A stretch of 64,000 bases of DNA from Microbacteriaceae bacterium (GTDB lineage Bacteria > Actinomycetota > Actinomycetes > Actinomycetales > Microbacteriaceae): positions 1 to 64,000 of the forward strand of contig JAHEGG010000001.1 of NCBI GenBank assembly GCA_024639845.1, written 5' to 3'. The position numbers and the translations under genes were made by a program. Position 1 is the first letter of the stretch. Every line of letters starts with the position of its first letter. Below are positions 33,781 to 43,308 of this stretch, piece after piece. The notes beneath the pieces are model-generated. The model saw nothing but the letters and a program-made list of their open reading frames with translations. It was not told the DNA's origin and did not search any database.

Positions 33781-35181
33781 TTATTTGCGCCAGGCGGCGG
33801 GGGCGTAGGTTTGCTTGGAGACAACCTGCCCTTCGAAAGTGACCGACGTAATCTTCGAAGGATCACCGGTGATAACCAGGTCGCCGGTTTTCGTTGACGT
33901 TGACTTTGCGACCGTGCCCTTGCCCCAAATCTTGACCGAAACCTTGGCACCCTTGAGGCTCACGAAGCCCAATGTGTCGAAGTTGGTCTTTACACGGATC
34001 GTCGCCTTAGACCCCGATTTGACGACTTCGATCTTCACCGGCGCTTCACATGCCTTGCGCTCCTTGAGAACTGTTGTTGAGAAGGTCCATTTTGGGCTCG
34101 AGGTCTGTGGCTTGAGAATCTGCCTGTTGCCGCTGGCATAAGTGATGCTGGTGGATGTGATGTTGGTGGGCACCACGAAAATCCACGGTTGACCAGAAAC
34201 CCGAACCTTCGAGCCATTGCTCAATTTATAGCTGGTGGTTTTGGATCGGTCACTGCGCGACCATGTGATGTCAAAAACCTTACCGTCGCGCAAAAGCAAA
34301 CCCTTACCTGCGCCTACCGTATTCGCATATGGAACCGAAACGGGCCCGCCGAGCGGAAAACTGCGGCAAACATAGCTGTTTCCGGCATTCTTAGCGGTAG
34401 TGAACTGAATGATTGCAGTCGCCGAACGAGTTTTAGAGGTGACCCACTTGCCATTCACCAAGTCTTTGGTATCCGCCCTGCCTGAGGCCTCATACAGCCA
34501 TAGCTTCTTGCTCGGCTCCCAAATGATTTGGCGGGGGATGTACTCGGAGTAAGGAATTTTCTTGAAATTAACGGTCACCGAGCGAACCGGCTTCCCTTTG
34601 CTCTTAACTGCAGCCGGTAGGTCACCGACAAGTAGCCCTGCAGCTTTGATGATGTTCAGGTTCGACTCGCTCAAACCGGTGCCACGCCCAGGCACGCTGT
34701 TGCCATTTAGAAAATGGCAAAACGGACTAACGCACTTGGTTCCGTTATAGATTTCTTGAGCCCCGTCGTCGGCAATACGCAAAACATGGTCAGTATCTGC
34801 CAAGAGGTCGAGCATCACCTTGCGTGAAAGGGTGTGGCCCGATGCATAAACACGCACCTTGCCAAACTGATCGAGCAAATAAAAGTCTGTTTCACGAAGA
34901 CTTCGAATCGGGCCAACCTTGGCTGGCACCTTATCGGTGCCATACATGGCTATGTGCCGAGTGAACCCTCGTTCGACCGGCTCAACATAAACCAACGCAG
35001 CCGACTTCAAACCATAGAGCGGATATGCGCCCTTCTGGTTTGCGGGAACTTTGATTGCAACTATTCCGCTCTCGCCCGGCACCACCTGTGGGCCTGCGCT
35101 CTGTGCTGGCGAGGCCACCCCAAGACCCACCAATAAGAAGGATGCTGTGGCAGCGGCAACCGCGAATCGTTGAAAACGCAC
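33781..35181 (-). CDS. Secreted DUF3048-domain protein
   Basis: The 466-residue protein has a signal peptide (cleavage near AQSA|GP) and no lipobox. The N-terminal half matches DUF3048 (YerB-like): YPLYGLKSAALVYVEPVERGFTRHIAMYG and VGPIRSLRETDFYLL, with a second DUF3048 C-terminal block around 220-330. The last ~100 residues are beta-rich. YerB-like proteins are extracytoplasmic with unclear function. The gene starts nine bases after the Stealth gene, at the end of a surface-polysaccharide operon. Confidence 0.85.
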   Translation of the reverse strand: MRFQRFAVAAATASFLLVGLGVASPAQSAGPQVVPGESGIVAIKVPANQKGAYPLYGLKSAALVYVEPVERGFTRHIAMYGTDKVPAKVGPIRSLRETDFYLLDQFGKVRVYASGHTLSRKVMLDLLADTDHVLRIADDGAQEIYNGTKCVSPFCHFLNGNSVPGRGTGLSESNLNIIKAAGLLVGDLPAAVKSKGKPVRSVTVNFKKIPYSEYIPRQIIWEPSKKLWLYEASGRADTKDLVNGKWVTSKTRSATAIIQFTTAKNAGNSYVCRSFPLGGPVSVPYANTVGAGKGLLLRDGKVFDITWSRSDRSKTTSYKLSNGSKVRVSGQPWIFVVPTNITSTSITYASGNRQILKPQTSSPKWTFSTTVLKERKACEAPVKIEVVKSGSKATIRVKTNFDTLGFVSLKGAKVSVKIWGKGTVAKSTSTKTGDLVITGDPSKITSVTFEGQVVSKQTYAPAAWRK

Positions 35182-35190
35182 TAATAAAAC

Positions 35191-36717
35191 CTATCTATCT
35201 GACTCAAGAAGTTTAGTAATCAGCCGCAGTCGGTTTTCGACGGTGTCCTCGCTCGCTATATCATCGGCAGCCAGCTCAGAAACGTCGTTGAGGCACAATA
35301 CCGAAGGCACACGGCGAAAGAACAAGCCCAAAATACGAGGCAGCGACTTCTTGGAGTTCAAAACGATGTAGCTATAGGTGAGTTTTCCACCGATGAATCC
35401 ACGACCTGATGTGATTGCCGCAAAGTTGTGCAACCATTCCGGCACGATGTCAGTTTCTAATCGAAAACGGCTGCGGCAGGTTTTATCGAACTCCGAACCA
35501 AACTCTTTCCAAAGCTTTTCCATGATGCCCTTTTGCATCGGGTGCGGGCCGTGTTGGATGCTTCTAGTGGTGGTTTTCAAACCACGCCCATGGGCCAAAA
35601 GCACGGTGTTCTGCCTAATCTTTTGAATCAGGTCGTTATCGTGAGCCGAGAATCCTGGCATGACAGTTCTGGTGTATCGGATCACCGATCTGCCGAGTGT
35701 GTCAAACCAAATCCCTGGGTGCAGATTGCGGCCAAAGAAGATGTCATCGTTGAGATACAAGAAGTGCTCGGTCAAACCAGGAATTCGATGCAGATTCGCC
35801 GAAATGGTGTGGGAGTTAAATGTGGGCAGATACTCAGCAGGAATGAAATCTTTGTGATCAACTACGGTCACTCGGTCGGATAACTCGCCGAGCTCCGGCA
35901 CTTGACCGTCGGTCACGATCCATACTTTGTTTACCCAGGCAGCATGCTGCAGCAGGCTTCTGAGTGAGAAATAGAGTTCGTTTCGGCTCACAAAACGGCT
36001 CGGCGCGGTTCCGTGATCGCTCGGCCCCTGACCTTCGAAGTTAGATTTCTTAGCCAGCCACTTTGGGTCGCTACCATCTACCCAGAGATAAACAGCATCA
36101 ATCTTGTGGTTGATCTCAAAGACGCTCTGAAACGCCTCCGCTTGATCTAAGTCACCATCCCGCCTAACAACACTGCCATCAAGCGAAGCAATTTCAGAGA
36201 AAACACCGTTCCACGCCGGAGAGACCAAATTGCCTTTTTTACTTTGTCGCCAAACTTCTAGCGGAATCAGGCGCCGTGACGTTCCTAGAGTCGCGCGCGG
36301 CGCAAAAGCAATTTGGATGCGCCCTTCGGAAACCTGATTGAGCAACCGTGGCGAAAGTTTAGAACCGACCGTCCAATCGGTGTCAAACGACAATGTCGAG
36401 CTGCTGACCGCGGTCAGCACATCAAAATCACCAGACTCGAATGCCCAAGTCAATGCTGCTTCAAGATTCTTGGAGCTAACTCCCAGTGGTTCAATCAACC
36501 AACTGTTAGCTGGAACGGAGAAATAGTGCGAGGATTCAGTAACTTTTTGGCGGAGAGGTTCGAGAGCCGCTTTTTGAGAACTCGAAACTGCCTCTCTGAT
36601 CCAGAAAGGGCGGGTGTCATTAAGCGCTTTTTGAAAAAGAGGTAATACTCGAGAGGCCACTTTCAAAAGCGTGGATTCGAATCTAGAGCCACCAAGGCGA
36701 GCGATCACGGACTTCAT
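35191..36717 (-). CDS. Stealth-family sugar-phosphate transferase
   Basis: Stealth proteins transfer hexose-1-phosphate to make phosphodiester-linked capsule or wall glycans. The 508-residue protein shows conserved region 1 (VYLWVDGSDPKW, about 209-220). Region 2 follows with SRNELYFSLRSLLQHAAWVNKVWIVTDGQVP and VDHKDFIP, then NSHTISANLHRIPGLTEHFLYLNDD, and later regions include NFAAITSGRGFI. The ATG at 36717 has a strong GGAGGAG site. An N-terminal ~200-residue segment before region 1 is unassigned. Confidence 0.92.
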   Translation of the reverse strand: MKSVIARLGGSRFESTLLKVASRVLPLFQKALNDTRPFWIREAVSSSQKAALEPLRQKVTESSHYFSVPANSWLIEPLGVSSKNLEAALTWAFESGDFDVLTAVSSSTLSFDTDWTVGSKLSPRLLNQVSEGRIQIAFAPRATLGTSRRLIPLEVWRQSKKGNLVSPAWNGVFSEIASLDGSVVRRDGDLDQAEAFQSVFEINHKIDAVYLWVDGSDPKWLAKKSNFEGQGPSDHGTAPSRFVSRNELYFSLRSLLQHAAWVNKVWIVTDGQVPELGELSDRVTVVDHKDFIPAEYLPTFNSHTISANLHRIPGLTEHFLYLNDDIFFGRNLHPGIWFDTLGRSVIRYTRTVMPGFSAHDNDLIQKIRQNTVLLAHGRGLKTTTRSIQHGPHPMQKGIMEKLWKEFGSEFDKTCRSRFRLETDIVPEWLHNFAAITSGRGFIGGKLTYSYIVLNSKKSLPRILGLFFRRVPSVLCLNDVSELAADDIASEDTVENRLRLITKLLESDR

Positions 36718-36773
36718 GGCACTCCTCCCACGCCTCAAGTCTAACGATGAGTGAGCTAGCCCTTTTGGTGAGT

Positions 36774-38501
36774 TCAGGCGATTTTCGGTTGGGATTTCTT
36801 ATGAATTTTCTGGATTTGCTCGACGATTTTGGGGTCACTGGTTTGAACAGAGTCATACATGACAACCGAATGCGTCACCTTGAAATGCGGATCGATCTCG
36901 GGTTCGAAAAGTGTGTGCCTTATGCCATTGGCTCGTAATGCAGCGAGATTGGTCGGGTGATCTTTGAGATAGCGAATCTCTTTCGGTTTCGCAAGCTCGA
37001 TAAGGGTTTCTGAGTCAATCGTTGAAACGCAAGGGATGATTTGCAGATTTTTACCCAAGACACCAAGTTGGCGTCTGAGAAAAAATTTTGCTGTGACCTG
37101 ATTGGTGGCCAAAACCACTGGCCCTTGAGTCAGCAAATCACGCAACCTAGGAATCCATGCCTTCACTGTATCCGTGTCGAATGGGTCAGAAAAGTGCGCA
37201 TAGAGAGTCTCGGTTTTGCACTCCAGGTTTTGCTTAGAAACGGTCGTCCAGAGGCCCAGGGCCTTTGCGAAAATGCGCAGTGCAAAGTTTGGGTAGCGCA
37301 ACCAGCCGAGCCTTGCACCTCTTGGCATGAACACTTCGATCTGGTCAACGCGAGGCAGCGCGTCGGCATCGGCAATCGCCGAGTCAACCGCTTGTTCAAA
37401 GAGTGCATCCGCGTTTGCACCAGCCGCGAAATAGTAAGCGCTCAAATTGGGCGAGATGCTCTCACGGGCTGCAGCCAAGATGCTTTCGATGTCACCAATT
37501 TCGGCCACAGACAGCGATGCGGCTTTTTCGAAAAGTGGCGAATCAATCACAACCGCGCGTGGTTCGACCGGGCGGGTGATGATCAACGGTTTAGCCGTTG
37601 CTAACCAGTCGTAGGCAACGGCAGAGACATCGGTGATCATGATATCGAGCGCTTCTAGTTGCCATCCGAAGGTGGAGTCGTCGACCAGGTGATTCGAGGA
37701 TGTGGGTCTCCGCCCACTTGCCGTTTCGTTGCCGGCACCACCGGCTCGATTAACCTCGGCGCGATCCCTAACCGCTCGATTGGTCTTTTCGATGATTGCC
37801 CTGATTTGCCGGTCGGCTGTGGCAACTTCGTCGTCGCGAGAACCTGAAAGCGGATGCGGCCGATAAACGACCTGGTAGCCGAGTTCTATAAGCACCTGCA
37901 CGAGAGAAGCGCCGTGCGACACAATCGAGCTATAGCGCGTAGCGCCTGTGACGCCCTCCCAGGTTGGGGCATAAAACACGGTGCCTTTTGCCGAGGGGTC
38001 GAGCTTAAAAACGTCAGGGATGCTGTGCTTATCGGCAATCTGCGGTCGGCCAATCTGAATGATTCGTTCTGGGTTGTAGCCACCGACATGCTTCGAAATC
38101 CGTTCGGCGGCTGCCGGGCCGGCAGCGAAATACAGGTCATAACGCTTCAAGGTGTTTTGAAACATGTATGCCTTTTCAGACTCGCCGTGCGAAACCCAGG
38201 CGTGAACGCCTTCGCCATAACGCAGCGCATAGAAGTTGCGCGCATTCTGGTTTGGATACAGCAATAGTCGGGGGCGAGCGTTATTCAAGAAATCGACAAG
38301 CCCCTCGGGCAGAGCCACCTGCGCGGCACCCAATCCGGTGTCGGCCAAGACAGGAGTTACTGCATCCGAGACATAAAGAACTTTGACTTTTCGGTGTTTG
38401 GCCAGGCGTTGCAGCGGCTGCACCCACTGTCGAACCTGATAAAGGTTCTTGTCGCCGTCATCGAGAAAAACGAAAACGACGTCTAGCCGAATGCTAGTCA
38501 A
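36774..38501 (-). CDS. CDP-glycerol glycerophosphotransferase-like (TagB/TagF) protein
   Basis: The 575-residue protein resembles teichoic-acid polymerases. It has AWVSHGESEKAYM, the nucleotide-binding VFYAPTWEG, YRPHPLSGSRDD and MITDVSAVAYDWL in the GT-B-like C-domain. It may add glycerol-phosphate or ribitol-phosphate type units to a surface polymer. The last ~150 residues form a separate Rossmann-like segment. The start is TTG, overlapping the upstream GT2 gene by eight bases. No signal peptide is present, so it acts at the cytoplasmic face. Confidence 0.85.
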   Translation of the reverse strand: MTSIRLDVVFVFLDDGDKNLYQVRQWVQPLQRLAKHRKVKVLYVSDAVTPVLADTGLGAAQVALPEGLVDFLNNARPRLLLYPNQNARNFYALRYGEGVHAWVSHGESEKAYMFQNTLKRYDLYFAAGPAAAERISKHVGGYNPERIIQIGRPQIADKHSIPDVFKLDPSAKGTVFYAPTWEGVTGATRYSSIVSHGASLVQVLIELGYQVVYRPHPLSGSRDDEVATADRQIRAIIEKTNRAVRDRAEVNRAGGAGNETASGRRPTSSNHLVDDSTFGWQLEALDIMITDVSAVAYDWLATAKPLIITRPVEPRAVVIDSPLFEKAASLSVAEIGDIESILAAARESISPNLSAYYFAAGANADALFEQAVDSAIADADALPRVDQIEVFMPRGARLGWLRYPNFALRIFAKALGLWTTVSKQNLECKTETLYAHFSDPFDTDTVKAWIPRLRDLLTQGPVVLATNQVTAKFFLRRQLGVLGKNLQIIPCVSTIDSETLIELAKPKEIRYLKDHPTNLAALRANGIRHTLFEPEIDPHFKVTHSVVMYDSVQTSDPKIVEQIQKIHKKSQPKIA

Positions 38502-40746
38502 ACTTGAAGACCTTGGATGCGACGCTTACTTTGGCCTTGGAAGCGTTGAGGAGAGCCTTGGTTTCACGATTCACCGCAAAAAAGATTGGTTCGGTATCGA
38601 AATAGGTTCTCGCGACTTGCGCAACAGAGACTGGCTCAACAACGATGGACTCATCGTCATAGACAATCTCAACTCGGACTGAACTCAGCTGGGGCATCAA
38701 CACATTTGTAGCCTTGAGTGCAGAAGCCTGCAAGATTGCACGCGCGGCTTCGCAATCGTTTTCGGCATAGATGCGAACGGCGGCACCGTCAGCCACCAAC
38801 TTTTCAAATTCATTACTGATTGCCTGTGTCGGCCGCAGCAATCCAGGCAAATGCATGAACGCAACATTCTTGCCTTCTAGCGACAGGCGCCTTGCCCTGT
38901 CATACATTGAAAGTAGCCAGGCAGTGTCGAGCGAAAGATTTGCGATCACAAGAAGGTCAAAATGCGCAAGATTGTTTTCGTCAACCGAAGACGAAATCGG
39001 AATCGGGAAGGGGCGTTCCTTGGCTGCGCGAGGCATGAACAAGCTGAAGGTTTCGTCTTCTTTAATCTCTTTATGCCATGCATCAAACTTGCCAAGATAG
39101 TCGCGTCTAGCGCCGACAATACCTCTCTGAGTTGAGTGGTTGCCTCCACCAGTGAGCGACGCTGAGTGATATCGAGTCAAACTCAGCATTCCGAGATTTG
39201 CGATTGGAGCGGAGTCTGGGCCGAACTTTGAACGAATTCGATGATGGTATTCGGTATCAGCACCAAATTTGACCTCGTCCCAGTAGCCGAGTTCAGCGAA
39301 AACGGTGTCTCGCCTGAACAGTAGCGACGAGGAATTCTGCCTCAAGAACTCACGGCCATACTGAGCAAAAAACATAAGGCTGTCTTGGTCAATTCTCACG
39401 GATTTGGATAGGTTGGCGACTAATTGCTCATTCTTCTGCAGGTGCGAAACTTGACGCTCAATCTTTCGTGGGTGCGACCAGTCATCGGCGTCATGCACGG
39501 TTATGTAATCGCCGGTTGATACCTCCAGAGCCCAATTTCGAGATCCGTAAGCACCGCGGTTCACCTTGTTTGCCAAGACGCGAATACGTTTGTCTTGCTT
39601 GGCCAGTTTTCGCGCCACCGTGAGAGTTGCGTCGTCACTGCAATCGTCGACGATGATGATCTCCAAGTTGCGCCAAGATTGTTTGCTCAAACCTCGAACC
39701 GCGGTTTCTAGCCAGGCTTCACTGTTCCAGGCAGGGATGATCACTGAAACTAGGGCCCCATTTTCGACAAAAGTCGCCGGGTCGATATCGCAGTCAACGG
39801 AGTCGAAGAGGCTCACACCTTCTCTAACTTCAAATCTGATTGGCTCTAACTTCTGCACTGCAAGCGCCTTGTTGATCCAAAGCAGTTGCAGTTCACTCCC
39901 GATTGAAGGCAAGCGGTCGAGGTGAAGGCTGGCCAACAGGTTGGCTGTCGCAAGAATCGCGTCTTCTGAGGCTCGCTTGGCCGCATCGATGACTAACAAG
40001 AAGTTTTCTGGGTCACTAAACGGTCGAGATAGACGAAGACCTTCTAAACGCACAACCAACTCGCGTTCGCTGGCTGATGAGCGCTCGGGCGTCGACACAT
40101 AGCTCGAGAGATGTTTGCTGGCGAGCTCGATGATCTGCGCATCTTGCACTGTGTGACCCCAAGACAACAACTCATTCATTGCGCGACGCCGATGGTCGCC
40201 AGGCGTGTCTGGCCCATAGCAGAGATTCAGCAGCCTAGTCAGGCCGAGTTCATCGAAACCCGCACGAAAGAGATCGATGCAGATGTCAACTTTGTGGTGC
40301 CATTCGGCACGGATGCTGTGCTTCTTAAGTTCGGATCGCACGTTGCTGACGTGGGTTCGCAACGTTTTATAGTCAGTCTTGTTCCTCTCAAGTCGTCCTG
40401 CGATTGCTTTCGATTGTTCGAGAAGCTGCCCTATCCGCCCTGCGTCCGAGGCACGCAATCCATGTTTGACATCGAGTTGCAGGTTGCGCCACTTGAACTT
40501 GATTCGCTCTTTTCTAACTTCAAGAAGCTCGATCGCTTCTAGAACGGCCGTTGCGGTGAGAACAGCTTTTGAAATCTGACCGCGAATCTTTGCGCCTCGA
40601 CCAGTAGTGAGGCTATCTCGAATTCCCTGGAGGGTCTCATCGAGTTTTCTCATGCGAAGTTGGACGCGTTTTTCAGACGCCTCCAAGCGCGCCAAAGACT
40701 CCATTGTGCGCTCTAGCGATGCGGAGATTCTCGAGTAGGTTGACAT
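38494..40746 (-). CDS. Large glycosyltransferase family 2 protein with coiled-coil N-terminus
   Basis: Residues 1-330 are mostly helical with heptad-like charged stretches. A GT-A domain begins at about 331 (VSVIIPAWNSEAWLETAV), with DDCSDD (367-372) and the metal-binding HDADDW (418-423), and ends near 560. The last ~170 residues form another alpha/beta segment. It should transfer a sugar from a nucleotide donor during surface-polymer assembly. It opens the four-gene operon GT2/TagF-like/Stealth/DUF3048 and is divergent from the nucleotide-sugar dehydrogenase gene. Confidence 0.85.
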   Translation of the reverse strand: MSTYSRISASLERTMESLARLEASEKRVQLRMRKLDETLQGIRDSLTTGRGAKIRGQISKAVLTATAVLEAIELLEVRKERIKFKWRNLQLDVKHGLRASDAGRIGQLLEQSKAIAGRLERNKTDYKTLRTHVSNVRSELKKHSIRAEWHHKVDICIDLFRAGFDELGLTRLLNLCYGPDTPGDHRRRAMNELLSWGHTVQDAQIIELASKHLSSYVSTPERSSASERELVVRLEGLRLSRPFSDPENFLLVIDAAKRASEDAILATANLLASLHLDRLPSIGSELQLLWINKALAVQKLEPIRFEVREGVSLFDSVDCDIDPATFVENGALVSVIIPAWNSEAWLETAVRGLSKQSWRNLEIIIVDDCSDDATLTVARKLAKQDKRIRVLANKVNRGAYGSRNWALEVSTGDYITVHDADDWSHPRKIERQVSHLQKNEQLVANLSKSVRIDQDSLMFFAQYGREFLRQNSSSLLFRRDTVFAELGYWDEVKFGADTEYHHRIRSKFGPDSAPIANLGMLSLTRYHSASLTGGGNHSTQRGIVGARRDYLGKFDAWHKEIKEDETFSLFMPRAAKERPFPIPISSSVDENNLAHFDLLVIANLSLDTAWLLSMYDRARRLSLEGKNVAFMHLPGLLRPTQAISNEFEKLVADGAAVRIYAENDCEAARAILQASALKATNVLMPQLSSVRVEIVYDDESIVVEPVSVAQVARTYFDTEPIFFAVNRETKALLNASKAKVSVASKVFKFD

Positions 40747-40806
40747 CAGGTTAAGCCTAGGACATTATTCGATTGGCTATTTTGGGAATGGATTAGAGTT
40801 GTTTAA

Positions 40807-42063
40807 GTGGGAACTTCAATCATTCTTGGCCAGGGATACGTTGGCTTGCCGCTCGCCCAAGCACTCACCGAAATCGGTGACGACGTACTTGGTTTTGATG
40901 TTAACCAGGGTCTTGTAGATCGCTTGAGCAGCGGATCTTCGCACGTGGATGACATCGCAGACGCGACCCTCAAAACAATGCTCGACTCAGGTTACCGCGC
41001 CACCACTACTCCCTCAGACATCGCACTCGCCGACGTGGTCGTAATCTGCGTGCCAACACCACTTGACCCACACGGCGGGCCCGACATGAGTTTTGTTGAA
41101 TCAGCCTCAGAGTTAGTGGCTGCAAATTTGAAGCGTGGAGCTCTTGTCATTCTTGAGTCGACCACCTACCCAGGTACTACGAGCAACCTCCTTCGCCCAC
41201 TGCTAGAAGCGGGTGGCCGAGTGCTTGACCAAGATTTTTATCTTGCTTTTTCACCGGAACGTATAGATCCAGGCAATCAGAAGTTCAATATCAGAAATAC
41301 GCCAAAAATAGTTGGTGGGGAATCGACTATTTCGGGTGACAAGGCTGTCGAGTTCTACTCGAGATTTGTATCTGAGATTCACAGAACAGCCGGCACCAAA
41401 GAAGCTGAAACGGCAAAGCTTCTTGAGAACACATACCGGCATGTAAACATCGCGTTGATCAATGAATTGGCGATGTTCTGCAACGACTTGGGAATCGATG
41501 TTTGGGAAGTCGTTAAAGCTGCATCTTCGAAGCCTTATGGATTCCAGGCCTTCTATCCTGGCCCAGGCGTAGGTGGACACTGCATCCCCGTCGATCCTGC
41601 ATATCTGAGTTTCGAGGTTAAGCGTCGACTCGGCGCTGACTTCCGCTTCATTGCCACCGCCATGGACATCAACAATGGGATGCCTCGATACGTGGTTTCA
41701 CGCATTCAGGCGATCTTAAATCGAGAAGCCAAACCCTTGCTCGGTTCGAAGGTCTTGCTTCTCGGAATGACGTATAAACCAGACATCGCCGACCTTCGCG
41801 AGTCGCCGAGCCTAGAAATTCTCGAGATTTTGCTCCACGAAGGTGCAGATGCAAAGTTCTTCGATCCACATGTGTCGCAGGCTCGAATCGCTGGTGAAAC
41901 TGTGACTGGCGAGCCGGATCTATTCGCAGCGATAGGCGAAAGCGACGTTGTCGTCTTACTCCAGGCGCACAGAGCGTTTGACCTGGAGAAGATCGTGGAA
42001 GCATCGACATGGCTCTTTGATACCCGCGGAATTACCTCGGGCGAAAACGTCGAACGACTCTAA
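40807..42063 (+). CDS. Nucleotide-sugar (UDP-HexNAc-type) 6-dehydrogenase
   Basis: The 418-residue enzyme oxidises the C6 hydroxyl of a UDP-sugar to a uronic acid with two NAD. It has the N-terminal ILGQGYVGLPLA Rossmann motif, the ERIDPGN and PKIVGG motifs typical of the WbpA/WecC group (UDP-N-acetyl sugars), and the catalytic Cys in PGPGVGGHCIPVDP. It starts at GTG eight bases after TAGAGT without a ribosome site, so a leaderless mRNA is likely. It supplies an acidic sugar for the neighbouring polymer genes. Confidence 0.9.
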   Translation: MGTSIILGQGYVGLPLAQALTEIGDDVLGFDVNQGLVDRLSSGSSHVDDIADATLKTMLDSGYRATTTPSDIALADVVVICVPTPLDPHGGPDMSFVESASELVAANLKRGALVILESTTYPGTTSNLLRPLLEAGGRVLDQDFYLAFSPERIDPGNQKFNIRNTPKIVGGESTISGDKAVEFYSRFVSEIHRTAGTKEAETAKLLENTYRHVNIALINELAMFCNDLGIDVWEVVKAASSKPYGFQAFYPGPGVGGHCIPVDPAYLSFEVKRRLGADFRFIATAMDINNGMPRYVVSRIQAILNREAKPLLGSKVLLLGMTYKPDIADLRESPSLEILEILLHEGADAKFFDPHVSQARIAGETVTGEPDLFAAIGESDVVVLLQAHRAFDLEKIVEASTWLFDTRGITSGENVERL

Positions 42064-42069
42064 AATTGA

Positions 42070-43263
42070 CTATTTTGGCTTTGCCAAAGCAGCTACTGCC
42101 GGCTTGACAGCCTTCTGGGTTGGAACCTTTAGCCCCAAAAACCGCCAGTCTTGTGAGGCAAAGTGCGGAAGATTCTCAAACCCAACTTGTTTCAAAATGC
42201 TTTTGTACTTTTCCTCGAATTCGAGGTCGCTCGCGTAGAAATTTCCCGATGCACGGTTCAACAGGTAGCGCACGTACTCTTCAAGAATCTCCGCCAAGGA
42301 TTCCGGCAGATCCGAGATTCTTTCGCGCTTATGCACTAGCAAGGCGTAATCATAGAGACGGTACTCAGTCTCGTCGAGGCTAGCCAGGTCAATCTTGTTC
42401 GCGGCCGTGTGTAAGGCCGCCGCGTCGGCAATTGAAAATTCTGCACCGATCCGCGAAACCCGAACTACTCTTTCTAGCAGCGAGCGACGAGTCGAACCCA
42501 CCTGAGCACCTTTGAGAGCTTCCACCTGAACATGATCGTCTTTTCGACCTTCGCTAAACAGGTTGAAGACCTCTTGTTCTTGCTCGATTGCAGTCATCCA
42601 CTTGGCTTTGCGTGGTATCACCCAAAGACCGAAATTCCTCTTCTGTGCCGCCACACCGAACCAAACATCTGCCATACCTGGAGTACCAAGCTCTGAATAC
42701 TTGAGATTCCAGTAGGCGCGTTCGAAAAGTAGAGTTCCTGTCCCGAGCAAGTCCACAGGCACGAATGCGTTATAAGGGTCCATAAAGTGAACCAAACTTC
42801 GATAACGAAGCAACTTGACGACGGGGTTCGGATAGGTTGTGCCGTGCACGCCGACGGCATAGGTGCCACCGAGCTTGTTTTGATAGCGGATTAGCTGGGC
42901 GATGTAATCCTTTGGGTAGTTGATGTCGTCATCGACTGTGGCGTAATAGCGAGCATTAGTCTTTTCGACCCAGAAGAATTTTCCATTGTCTCTGACATCG
43001 CCGTGGTCCTGTGAGCGTGCCACGCGAATCTTAGGGTTTTTGAGAAACTCGGGAACGGCATCCCAGTTATTCAAATAGACCCCTAGCTCGGTAACCTGAG
43101 GCAGAAGCGCCTCAACAACTTGACGTAGCGAATCGACTCGAGAAGGAATGCTGGCCATTCCGACGAAAACTGTGGAAACTTCACCTTGGGCCGGCTTGGT
43201 TAGAAGAGCGGCGACCGGTGTTGCCTTAGCGATTTGCTTGAGCTTTGAAACAAGCTTTGACAC
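42070..43263 (-). CDS. Glycosyltransferase (GT-A, DXD type) of the surface-polymer cluster
   Basis: The 397-residue cytosolic protein begins with a short basic/hydrophobic segment, then a GT-A-like core. VFVGMASIPSRVDSLRQVV resembles the donor-binding strand, and ARYYATVDDDINYP carries the metal-binding DDD motif. TGTLLFERAYWN and GMADVWFG follow, as in small GT2-like transferases. The C-terminal ~130 residues are helical. It converges on the dehydrogenase gene, with six bases between stops. Confidence 0.78.
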   Translation of the reverse strand: MSKLVSKLKQIAKATPVAALLTKPAQGEVSTVFVGMASIPSRVDSLRQVVEALLPQVTELGVYLNNWDAVPEFLKNPKIRVARSQDHGDVRDNGKFFWVEKTNARYYATVDDDINYPKDYIAQLIRYQNKLGGTYAVGVHGTTYPNPVVKLLRYRSLVHFMDPYNAFVPVDLLGTGTLLFERAYWNLKYSELGTPGMADVWFGVAAQKRNFGLWVIPRKAKWMTAIEQEQEVFNLFSEGRKDDHVQVEALKGAQVGSTRRSLLERVVRVSRIGAEFSIADAAALHTAANKIDLASLDETEYRLYDYALLVHKRERISDLPESLAEILEEYVRYLLNRASGNFYASDLEFEEKYKSILKQVGFENLPHFASQDWRFLGLKVPTQKAVKPAVAALAKPK

Positions 43264-43308
43264 GGTTTCCTTCCTCGGGGTAACGTCGCAATTCTATTGC
43301 GGAGCCCC

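Noticed and set aside
36313-36645. Plus-strand 110-codon frame in the Stealth gene
   Set aside because: Antisense shadow of the unassigned N-terminal part of Stealth, with no start signal.
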